Positions 1 through 5,379 of a stretch of DNA of 5,379 nt are shown piece by piece. Position numbers and translations under genes: made by a program. The stretch is taken from contig JAAYZP010000282.1 in assembly GCA_012514785.1 (NCBI GenBank), positions 1-5,379 of the forward strand. Reading direction: 5' to 3'. This DNA is from Propionibacterium sp. (GTDB lineage Bacteria > Actinomycetota > Actinomycetes > Propionibacteriales > Propionibacteriaceae). Positions within the stretch are counted from its first letter, which is position 1; every line of letters begins with the position of its first letter. The notes beneath the pieces were generated by a model. That model searched no databases and was not told the DNA's origin. It was given only the letters and a program-made list of their open reading frames with translations.

Positions 1-368
1 CCCGCACGATCAGCTCCGCTGCGGCGTGCGCGTCCTCGACCCGCCCGAAGTTCGTCGCCGTCACACCGCCGGCGACCAGCGTCTGCGAACTGTCGCCACT
101 CCCCCGCTCGATCACCGCCGCCAGCTGCTCGGCGGTGGCGTCGTCGTCGGCGATCACCCGGGTGACGTCGCCGTCGGCCTGCGCGCGCTCCACGCCCGAG
201 AGCTGTGAAAGCCGCATCTCGGCCACGGGCACGCCCGAGCGCATCCCGGTTGGTCCACACGACGAGCACGAGCAGCGCGGCGACGATGGCGGCGAGCGCG
301 ACGACGAAGCGTCGCCGTCGCTTGGTCCACCGTGCGGCCCGCGGTGCTCCGGCCGTGCGCTCTGCCAT
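1..368 (-). CDS. Unrecognised single-pass membrane protein, 5' part, apparently frameshifted and cut by the window edge
   Basis: I do not recognise the family. Reading leftward from ATG at 368, the first ~40 residues form a short Arg-rich cytoplasmic head (TKRRRRF), then a hydrophobic segment (VVALAAIVAALLVLVVW, about residues 22-38), which is a typical N-in membrane anchor. Beyond about position 250 this frame becomes a run of Arg/Gly/His/Ala typical of an out-of-frame high-GC reading. The neighbouring frame (codons ending at 250, 247, 244 and so on) instead gives a normal protein, with stretches such as VPVAEMRLSQLSGVERAQ, DVTRVIADDDATAEQLAAVI and SQTLVAGGVTATNFGRVEDA, open to position 2. 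The frame switch lies within about 236-258. Dropping one G of the GGG (245-247, minus strand) would join anchor and ectodomain. It is either a pseudogene or a base error. A start at ATG 244 without the anchor is possible but has no Shine-Dalgarno. ATG 371 is an alternative start. Confidence 0.6.
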   Translation of the reverse strand, partial: MAERTAGAPRAARWTKRRRRFVVALAAIVAALLVLVVWTNRDALGRARGRDAAFTALGRGARAGRRRRHPGDRRRRRHRRAAGGGDRAGEWRQFADAGRRRCDGDELRAGRGRARRSGADRA

Positions 369-374
369 CATCGT

Positions 375-381
375 CTCCCCC
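375..381 (-). promoter_or_regulatory. Shine-Dalgarno of the left-hand membrane-protein gene
   Basis: On the minus strand GGGGGAG lies 6 bases before ATG 368 and only 3 bases before the adjacent in-frame ATG 371. The spacing favours 368 as the start. It also supports the view that the anchor-encoding frame, not an internal ATG at 244, is the true 5' end of this gene. Confidence 0.55.
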
Positions 382-388
382 GTCGATG

Positions 389-414
389 CGGCAACTCTAG
401 GTGCAACCGGCAAC
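389..414. repeat. Pair of CGGCAAC direct repeats in the divergent intergenic region
   Basis: CGGCAAC occurs at 389-395 and 408-414, 19 bases apart start to start, with a third GCAAC at 403-407 between them. The pair brackets the TAGAGT -10-like hexamer of the left-hand gene. Nearly two helical turns of spacing would suit a regulator binding one face of the DNA, but seven-base repeats in high-GC sequence can arise by chance. Confidence 0.3.
394..399 (-). promoter_or_regulatory. Possible -10 box of the left-hand gene
   Basis: The minus strand reads TAGAGT here, a match to the actinobacterial TANNNT -10 pattern, 25 bases before ATG 368. That leaves a short leader with room for the GGGGGAG ribosome site. 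No convincing -35 is seen 16-18 bases upstream (CTGCTT at best), so the call rests on the hexamer and its position. Confidence 0.35.
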
Positions 415-450
415 AAAAGCAGCCGACTCGTTCGACCCCCCACCGTTCCT

Positions 451-456
451 TTGACA
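451..456 (+). promoter_or_regulatory. Consensus -35-like hexamer upstream of the cyclodeaminase-family gene
   Basis: TTGACA is a perfect sigma-70-type -35 hexamer located 40 bases before the ATG at 497. The expected -10 positions 16-18 bases downstream read CCATCC, CATCCC or ATCCCC, which do not resemble TANNNT. The promoter is therefore either weak and activator-dependent, or the hexamer is fortuitous. Confidence 0.3.
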
Positions 457-487
457 GACTGGCGAGCGATCACCATCCCCAACCCAA

Positions 488-492
488 AAGGA
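488..492 (+). promoter_or_regulatory. Shine-Dalgarno of the cyclodeaminase-family gene
   Basis: AAGGA, within the A-rich stretch AAAAGGA, sits 4 bases before ATG 497. It is the only purine-rich site in this otherwise C-rich leader. It fixes the start at 497, since family-like sequence (IDFLYLSE) begins immediately after. Confidence 0.7.
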
Positions 493-496
493 ATCC

Positions 497-1630
497 ATGG
501 ACCAGCGCATCGACTTCCTGTACCTATCCGAGCCGGACATGATCGCTGCCGGCGTCCGCGACATCGCCGCCGCCACCGACGCCATGGAGGAGACCCTCAT
601 CCTGCTGAGCGAGGGCGACTACATGATGGCGGGCGAGAACGGGAATTCGCACGGCGCCATGATCACCTTCCCCGAGGAGCCCGAGCACGAGGGCATGCCG
701 GCCGACGGCCCGGACCGCAGGTTCATGGCGATGCCCGCCTACCTGGGCGGACGCTTCCGCGCCACCGGCGTGAAGTGGTACGGCTCCAACATGGCCAACC
801 GCGAGCGGGACCTCCCCCGCTCCATCCACGTGTTCGTGCTCAACGACGCCGACACCGGCGCCCCGCTGGCGATCATGTCCGCGAACCTGCTGTCGGCCTA
901 CCGCACCGCCGCCGTGCCCAACGTCGGCACGAAGCACCTGGCGCGGGAGGACGTCGACACGATGGCGATCATCGGCCCCGGCGTGATGTCGAAGACGACG
1001 TTCGAGGGGCTCGTGGCGCAGCGTCCGGGCATCAAGCACCTGAGGATCAAGGGGCGCAGCCCGGGCTCCACGAACCGCGCCGCGGACGAGTTTCGGGAGC
1101 AGTACCCGCAACTGGAGTCCGTCACGGTCGTCGACACCGACCGCGACGCCGTCACCGGCGCGGGCGTGATCATCACCGCCGCCAACGCGTCGCCCAAGGG
1201 GTCCTCGGAGTTCCCGCAGCTGATGGGCGAGTGGCTCGCGCCGGGCGCGCTGGTACTGGCGCCGGGCGCCGTCGCGTTCGATGACGAGTTCCTCACCGGG
1301 GTGCGCAAGGTGGTCGACTACCAGGGCCTCTACGACGCCTGGGACGAGGAGTACGGCACCCAGCGCGCCTACGACCTGATCGGGATCATCGGCTCGCGCT
1401 TCCTGGCGCTGGCGCAGGAGGGGCACTTCGACGCCTCCGAGATCGAGCAGATGGGCGACATCGCCTCCGGCAAGATCCCGGGCCGGAAGGACGACGACGA
1501 GATCATCGTCTACTCCGTCGGCGGCATGCCGGTGGAGGACGTCGCGTGGGCGCACGACGTGTGGCGCAACGCGCAGGAACGCGGCATCGGCCAGAGCCTC
1601 AACCTGTGGGAGACGCCAGCGGCTCGCTGA
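497..1630 (+). CDS. Ornithine cyclodeaminase/mu-crystallin superfamily protein, tyramine oxidase subunit B type
   Basis: The protein has 377 residues, slightly longer than classical ornithine cyclodeaminase (about 350). Superfamily hallmarks are visible: FMAMPAYLGG (76-85), VKWYGSN with the likely substrate-binding Lys93, the segment LNDADTGAPLAIMSANLLSA (115-134) followed by YRTAA with Arg136, and a Rossmann start IIGPGVMSK (158-166). After the second strand the sequence is IKGRS, with basic residues 185-194, which suggests NADP(H) rather than NAD(H) (inference). The insert NSHGAMITFPEE (50-61) and the wording around it match proteins annotated as tyramine oxidase subunit B; that name is from memory and its biochemical basis is thin. 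The Asp of the usual GxDxPGKxEL catalytic segment seems replaced in PGAVAFDDEF (256-265), so proline formation from ornithine should not be assumed. It is probably cytosolic, with no signal peptide. No amine oxidase partner lies in the window. It ends with TGA inside the 3' end of trhO. Confidence 0.88.
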   Translation: MDQRIDFLYLSEPDMIAAGVRDIAAATDAMEETLILLSEGDYMMAGENGNSHGAMITFPEEPEHEGMPADGPDRRFMAMPAYLGGRFRATGVKWYGSNMANRERDLPRSIHVFVLNDADTGAPLAIMSANLLSAYRTAAVPNVGTKHLAREDVDTMAIIGPGVMSKTTFEGLVAQRPGIKHLRIKGRSPGSTNRAADEFREQYPQLESVTVVDTDRDAVTGAGVIITAANASPKGSSEFPQLMGEWLAPGALVLAPGAVAFDDEFLTGVRKVVDYQGLYDAWDEEYGTQRAYDLIGIIGSRFLALAQEGHFDASEIEQMGDIASGKIPGRKDDDEIIVYSVGGMPVEDVAWAHDVWRNAQERGIGQSLNLWETPAAR

Positions 1631-2483
1631 CCGCGTGCCGCGCGCAGCGGGGTGTGCAGGTCCTGCACGCCAACAGCTGCTCGACGCAGGAGGGGTCGTC
1701 GCAGTCCCCCACCCAGCTCGTCGGATCACCGCACACGGTGCAGATGCCGATGACCGTGGCGTCGTCGCCGAAGTCCACGACGCCGCGCTTGTCGAACACA
1801 TACAGCGAGCCCTCCCAGAGGCCCGTGTTGCCGAACGCCTCGCCGTAGCGCACGATGCCGCCGTCGATCTGGTAGACCTCCTCGAAGCCGCGGTTGATCA
1901 TCAGCGCGCTCAGCACCTCGCAGCGGATCCCGCCGGTGCAGTAGGTCACGACGGGCTTGTCCTTCAGGTGGTCGTACCTGCCGGACTCGAGTTCGCGCAC
2001 GAAGTCGCGGGTGGTGTCCACCTCCGGCACGACCGCGTCCTTGAACCTCCCGACGCCGGCCTCGTACGCGTTGCGGCCGTCGAAGAACACGGTCTCAGGC
2101 TTGGCTTCGACGAGCTTGTGCACGTCGCCGGGGCCGAGGTGCTTGCCGCCCCCGACGACGCCGCCGGCGTCCACGCGCACCTCGTCCGGCACGCCGAAGG
2201 TGACGATCTCGTCGCGCGCCTTGACGCTGAGCCGCGGGAAGTCGTCCGCGCCTCCCATGGACCACTTGATCTCGGTGCCTCTGAAGCCCGGATACTCCTT
2301 GAACCTGCGCACGTAGCGCTTCAGCGCGTCCATCTCGCCGCCCAACGTGCCGTTGATGCCGTGCGGCGAGACGATGACCCGCCCACGCAGGCCGAGTCCC
2401 TCCGCGAGGGCGTACTGCCAGAGCCGGACGGCTTCCGGGTCCGCCAGCGGCGTGAACTTGTAGAACAGGATGACCTTCTGCAC
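1599..2483 (-). CDS. trhO: tRNA uridine(34) hydroxylase TrhO (rhodanese-domain protein, YceA family)
   Basis: TrhO uses O2 to hydroxylate uridine 34 of certain tRNAs, the first step toward 5-(carboxy)methoxyuridine at the wobble base; it acts in the cytosol. The 294-residue protein is shorter than E. coli TrhO (about 350), as is usual in actinobacteria. It shows the N-terminal family block ILFYKFTPLADP (5-16) and VIVSPHGINGTLGG (36-49), then a rhodanese domain with FFDGRNAYE (133-141) and the active-site loop YCTGGIRCE (181-189, Cys182), then QIDGGIVRYGE (205-215). It closes with a probable zinc-binding Cys cluster: C248, C251, C261, C266, C273, C276 and C280. GTG 2483 is chosen because family-like sequence (QKVILFYK) begins at once. 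The ATG at 2491 is in another frame. No proper Shine-Dalgarno is present; CACAAT lies 6 bases upstream, which suggests a leaderless transcript. The last 32 bases overlap the convergent upstream gene. Confidence 0.93.
   Translation of the reverse strand: MQKVILFYKFTPLADPEAVRLWQYALAEGLGLRGRVIVSPHGINGTLGGEMDALKRYVRRFKEYPGFRGTEIKWSMGGADDFPRLSVKARDEIVTFGVPDEVRVDAGGVVGGGKHLGPGDVHKLVEAKPETVFFDGRNAYEAGVGRFKDAVVPEVDTTRDFVRELESGRYDHLKDKPVVTYCTGGIRCEVLSALMINRGFEEVYQIDGGIVRYGEAFGNTGLWEGSLYVFDKRGVVDFGDDATVIGICTVCGDPTSWVGDCDDPSCVEQLLACRTCTPRCARHAVSEPLASPTG
1651..1671 (+). terminator. Possible U-less hairpin terminator for the cyclodeaminase-family gene
   Basis: An inverted repeat, GGTGTGCAG - GTC - CTGCACGCC, gives a 9-bp stem (one G-U pair) with a 3-base loop. 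It starts 21 bases after the TGA at 1628-1630 and has no T-tract behind it. It lies inside the trhO coding sequence, in the codons for the final Cys cluster, where repeated Cys codons (TGC/GCA) could produce the symmetry by themselves. Hairpins without a U-tail have been proposed as terminators in actinobacteria, but their efficiency is debated. Confidence 0.3.
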
Positions 2484-2489
2484 GCCCCC

Positions 2490-2495
2490 ATTGTG
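2490..2495 (-). promoter_or_regulatory. Candidate -10 box for leaderless trhO transcript
   Basis: The minus strand reads CACAAT (4 of 6 to TATAAT) followed by exactly 6 bases (GGGGGC) and the GTG start at 2483. Transcription would then begin at or next to the start codon. The GGGGG run directly abuts the start and is too close to act as a ribosome site. No clear -35 is visible; it would fall in the first codons of putA. Confidence 0.4.
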
Positions 2496-2503
2496 GCACC
2501 GAA

Positions 2504-2509
2504 TACGAT
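2504..2509 (+). promoter_or_regulatory. Candidate -10 box for leaderless putA transcript
   Basis: TACGAT matches TANNNT and is followed by exactly 6 bases (TGCTCC) and ATG 2516, the standard geometry for an actinobacterial leaderless mRNA starting at the A of ATG. No Shine-Dalgarno precedes this ATG. The matching -35 position falls around the trhO start codon and is not consensus (CACGCC at 17-base spacing). Confidence 0.55.
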
Positions 2510-2515
2510 TGCTCC

Positions 2516-5379
2516 ATGCCCCACAAGACCGCCCTGACCGAGGCTGCCATCGCGCGCGTTCGCGCCTGGCTGTCCCAGACGCCCGCCCGTCGAGACACCT
2601 CCGCCGCGCTGCTGGCCGGGCTGTTGCAGGACCAGGACGGGCTGCAGTTCTCGATCGACTTCGTCGACCGCGTGGTGCGCCCCGAGGACCGGCTGGCGTC
2701 CGCCAAGGAGTTCCGCAAGCTCGGCCGTCGGGCGCCCGCGTTCCTCGACGGCTACCTCCGGGCGGCAGTGCGCGTCGGCGGGGCGATGGCGACGGTGCTG
2801 CCCGGCGTCGTCGTGCCCGCGGCCAAGGCGGCGATGCGGCATCTGGTGCGCCACCTCGTGATCGACGCACGCCCGGCCCAGCTCGGCCGCCAGCTGCGCA
2901 AGCTGCGCGACCGCGACGTGCAGCTCAACATCAACCTCCTCGGCGAGGCCGTACTCGGGCGCGAGGAGGCCGACCGCCGCCTGGCCGGCACCGAGGCTCT
3001 GCTGTCCCGCGACGACGTCGACTACGTCTCCATCAAGGTCTCCTCCGTCGCGCCGCAGCTGAACATGTGGGCGTTCGACGAGACGGTCGCCGACGTCGTC
3101 GAGCGTCTGACCCCGCTGTTCGAGCTCGCGGCGGCGCGGGGCAAGTTCATCAACCTCGACATGGAGGAGCACCGCGACCTCGACCTCACCCTCGAGGTCT
3201 TCATGCGCCTCCTCACCCGTTTCCCGACGCTGCACGGCGGCATCGTGCTGCAGACCTACCTCCCCGACGCGCTGGGCGCCTACCATCGCCTCACCGAGTT
3301 CGCGCGCGAGCGGGTGGAGGACGGTGGCGCACCCATCAAGGTGCGCGTCGTCAAGGGAGCAAACCTGCCGATGGAGCGCGTCGACGCGGCCATCCACGGC
3401 TGGCCGCTCGCCACCTGCTCGTCCAAGGCCTCCACCGACGCCAACTACAAGCGCGTGCTGCGCTACGCGCTCCGCCCCGAGAACGCGGCCGCCGTGCGCG
3501 TCGGCGTCGCGGGCCACAACCTGTTCGACCTCGCCTACGCCATCGAACTCGCCGAACACCACGGCACCCGCGACGCGCTCGACGTGGAGATGCTGCTCGG
3601 CATGGCCGACGAGCACCTCGACGCCGTGCGCGCGGACGCCGGCCGCATCGTGCTGTACACCCCTGTGGTGGACCCGCGCGACTTCGACGCCGCCGTGTCC
3701 TACCTGATCCGCTGCCTGGAGGAGAACGGGTCGGGCGAGAACTTCATGTCCAACATGTTCGAACTCGACGACGAGGCCGTGCTCGACGTGGAGCGCCGCC
3801 GGTTCCTGGCCTCGCTCGAACTCATGGAGGCTGAGGACGCCGACGGCCCGCCGCGGCCGGCCCGCTCGCAGGACCGGCGCACCCACACGCCGTCGACGCT
3901 GGAGCGGTTCGGGAACGAGCCCGACACCGACCCGTCGCTGGCGGCCAACCGCGAGTGGGCGCGCGGCATCGTCGGGCGCGTCCCGACGAGCACGCTCGGC
4001 ACCTCGCTCGTGGAGGAGTCCCGCCCCGACATGGCGGGCATCGAGGCGATCATCGACGGCGCCGTCGCCGCCGGCCCCGGCTGGGCCGCGCTGGGTGCGG
4101 GCGAGCGCCGTCGGATCCTCTACGCGGCCGCCGACGAGCTCGGGCGCCGCCGCGGCGACCTGATCGAGGTCATGGCGCATGAGACGGGCAAGCCGATGTC
4201 GGAGGGCGACGTCGAGGTCTCCGAGGCCATCGACTTCTGCCGCTACTACGCCGACCAGGCGCTCGAGCTCGAGACGATCGAGGGCGCGGTCGCCCGCCCG
4301 GTGGGGCTCACGGTGGTGGTGCCGCCGTGGAACTTCCCCACCGCCATCCCGGCCGGCGGCGTCGCGGCCGCGCTGGCCACCGGCTCACCGGTGATCATCA
4401 AGCCCGCCACCCAGGCGCGCCGCACCGCGGCCGTGATCGTCGAGGCCCTGTGGGCGGCCGGCGTGCCGCGCGACGTGCTGCGCTTCGTGGTGCTGGAGGA
4501 GGACGACGTCGCCAAGCGGCTCATCACCGACGAGCGCGTGGGGCGGCTCATCCTCACCGGCTCCTCGGAGACCGCCGCGCTGTTCTGGAGCTGGCGCCCC
4601 GAACTGCACATCACCGCGGAGACCAGCGGCAAGAACGCGCTCATCGTCACCCCCGACGCCGACCTCGACCTGGCCGCCAACGACCTCGCCCGCAGCGCCT
4701 TCGGGCACGCCGGCCAGAAGTGCTCAGCGGCCTCGCTGGGCATCCTCGTGGGGTCGGTGGCCCGCTCGGAGCGGTTCCTGCGCCAGCTGGTCGACGCGGC
4801 CAGCACCCTGCGGGTGGGGTATCCGGACGACCCGCGCATCCACGTCGGGCCCGTGATCGAGCCGGTCGCCGGCAAGCTCGAACGCGCGCTCACCGAGCTG
4901 GGGCCCGGCGAGTCGTGGCTCCTGGAGCCGAGGCCACTGGACGACACGGGCCGGCTCTGGCGTCCCGGCATTCGCACCGGCGTGCAGCCGGGCTCGTACA
5001 CGCACCTGACGGAGTTCTTCGGGCCCCATCTCTCACTCATCGCCGTCGACACCCTCGACCAGGCCATCGACGTCGCCAACGGCACCGACTACGGGCTCAC
5101 CTCGGGTATCCACTCGCTCGACTCGGGGCAGGTGTCGCGCTGGATGGAGCGCATCGAGGCGGGCAACCTCTACGTCAACCGCGGCATCACCGGCGCGATC
5201 GTGCGCCGCCAGCCGTTCGGAGGCTGGAAGCTGTCCCAGGTGGGCCCGGGCGCGAAGGCCGGCGGGCCCAACTACCTGCTGGGCCTGGTGGACTGGGAGC
5301 CGGCCGAGGGCGAGTTCGATGCGGACGTGCCGGCGCCCACCGACGTCTCCGCCCTCGGTGTGGAGCGCAACGTCTTCCG
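2516..5379 (+). CDS. putA: Bifunctional proline dehydrogenase / L-glutamate gamma-semialdehyde dehydrogenase (PutA), 3' end outside the window
   Basis: PutA oxidises proline to P5C with FAD and then glutamate semialdehyde to glutamate with NAD+. About 954 codons are present, with no stop and no frame break; comparable actinobacterial PutAs have roughly 1,150 residues, so some 200 C-terminal residues are probably missing. It begins directly with the helical domain and lacks the ribbon-helix-helix repressor domain of E. coli PutA. The proline dehydrogenase barrel (about 50-410) shows SIKVSS (Lys174), FINLDMEEHRDLDLTL (Asp215), VRVVKGANL (276-284), GVAGHNLFDLAYA and VLYTPVV (Tyr381). The usual YLIRRLEE reads YLIRCLEE, so Arg399 is kept but the second substrate-binding Arg is Cys400. 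After the linker (TLERFGNEPDTDPSLAANRE) comes the aldehyde dehydrogenase domain (about 475 onward): PPWNFP (Trp605, Asn606), LTGSSETA, ETSGKN (Glu702), GHAGQKCSAASL (catalytic Cys736) and PFGGWKLS (900-907). The start lacks a ribosome site but fits a leaderless mRNA. It is divergent from trhO with a 32-base gap. Confidence 0.95.
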   Translation, partial: MPHKTALTEAAIARVRAWLSQTPARRDTSAALLAGLLQDQDGLQFSIDFVDRVVRPEDRLASAKEFRKLGRRAPAFLDGYLRAAVRVGGAMATVLPGVVVPAAKAAMRHLVRHLVIDARPAQLGRQLRKLRDRDVQLNINLLGEAVLGREEADRRLAGTEALLSRDDVDYVSIKVSSVAPQLNMWAFDETVADVVERLTPLFELAAARGKFINLDMEEHRDLDLTLEVFMRLLTRFPTLHGGIVLQTYLPDALGAYHRLTEFARERVEDGGAPIKVRVVKGANLPMERVDAAIHGWPLATCSSKASTDANYKRVLRYALRPENAAAVRVGVAGHNLFDLAYAIELAEHHGTRDALDVEMLLGMADEHLDAVRADAGRIVLYTPVVDPRDFDAAVSYLIRCLEENGSGENFMSNMFELDDEAVLDVERRRFLASLELMEAEDADGPPRPARSQDRRTHTPSTLERFGNEPDTDPSLAANREWARGIVGRVPTSTLGTSLVEESRPDMAGIEAIIDGAVAAGPGWAALGAGERRRILYAAADELGRRRGDLIEVMAHETGKPMSEGDVEVSEAIDFCRYYADQALELETIEGAVARPVGLTVVVPPWNFPTAIPAGGVAAALATGSPVIIKPATQARRTAAVIVEALWAAGVPRDVLRFVVLEEDDVAKRLITDERVGRLILTGSSETAALFWSWRPELHITAETSGKNALIVTPDADLDLAANDLARSAFGHAGQKCSAASLGILVGSVARSERFLRQLVDAASTLRVGYPDDPRIHVGPVIEPVAGKLERALTELGPGESWLLEPRPLDDTGRLWRPGIRTGVQPGSYTHLTEFFGPHLSLIAVDTLDQAIDVANGTDYGLTSGIHSLDSGQVSRWMERIEAGNLYVNRGITGAIVRRQPFGGWKLSQVGPGAKAGGPNYLLGLVDWEPAEGEFDADVPAPTDVSALGVERNVF

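Noticed and set aside
205..1284. Plus-strand open frame running through the left intergenic region into the cyclodeaminase-family gene
   Set aside because: Its product is Arg/His/Pro-rich throughout, and it overlaps a well-supported gene in another frame.
524..1801. Long open frame on the minus strand opposite the cyclodeaminase-family gene
   Set aside because: Its product is a low-complexity run of Arg/Ala/Gly/Val/His, and it is a mirror of a well-supported gene in GC-rich DNA, with no recognisable domain.
2484..2870. In-frame extension of trhO upstream of GTG 2483
   Set aside because: The added residues are Arg/Ala-rich, antisense to the start of putA, and unlike the family N-terminus, which begins at QKVILFYK.
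2470..3834. Plus-strand open frame overlapping the first half of putA
   Set aside because: The translation is Arg/Pro/Gly-rich shadow sequence, offset from the PutA frame, which carries all recognised motifs.
2321..4180. 619-codon open frame on the minus strand opposite putA
   Set aside because: The reading is the antisense of clear proline dehydrogenase sequence. Its composition (Val/Glu/His/Arg repeats) is the usual shadow of high-GC coding DNA.
4246..5085. Minus-strand open frame opposite the aldehyde dehydrogenase domain, rich in Ser/Arg
   Set aside because: It is antisense to conserved catalytic motifs of PutA, and its composition is not protein-like.
1..5379. Mobile element, phage, CRISPR, tRNA/rRNA or defence system
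   Set aside because: No transposase or integrase sequence, terminal repeats, spaced repeat array, tRNA-like cloverleaf or rRNA motif was seen; the window is filled by four chromosomal genes.

Overview
The window is a 5.4 kb piece of a high-GC bacterial chromosome. The coding strands use almost only G/C-ending codons, two genes have leaderless-type starts, and the protein types (a bifunctional PutA without a DNA-binding domain, a short TrhO, and a tyramine-oxidase-B-like member of the ornithine cyclodeaminase family) all point to an actinobacterium. A member of the Propionibacteriales is plausible, but that rank is a guess.

Layout from left to right. (1) Positions 1-368, minus strand: the 5' part of an unrecognised single-pass membrane protein. 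Its membrane anchor and its extracytoplasmic part lie in different frames, so the gene is frameshifted or the sequence has an error. (2) Positions 369-496: a divergent intergenic region with a Shine-Dalgarno for each flanking gene, a minus-strand -10-like box between two CGGCAAC repeats, and a lone TTGACA hexamer. (3) Positions 497-1630, plus strand: a 377-residue ornithine cyclodeaminase/mu-crystallin superfamily protein. (4) Positions 1599-2483, minus strand: trhO, the O2-dependent tRNA U34 hydroxylase. Its last 32 bases overlap the end of gene 3 tail to tail. (5) Positions 2484-2515: a 32-base gap that appears to hold two face-to-face leaderless promoters. (6) Positions 2516-5379, plus strand: putA, encoding bifunctional proline dehydrogenase/glutamate-semialdehyde dehydrogenase. 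It runs off the right edge after about 954 codons.

Functionally this looks like ordinary chromosomal metabolism: proline catabolism (PutA), a possible amino- or imino-acid redox enzyme (the cyclodeaminase-family protein), and a tRNA wobble-base modification enzyme. I see no mobile element, RNA gene, CRISPR array or defence system. The points most worth a second look are the tight divergent leaderless promoter pair of trhO/putA, a Cys in place of one of the two substrate-binding arginines of the proline dehydrogenase site, the frameshift in the left-hand gene, and the altered active-site segment of the cyclodeaminase-like protein.
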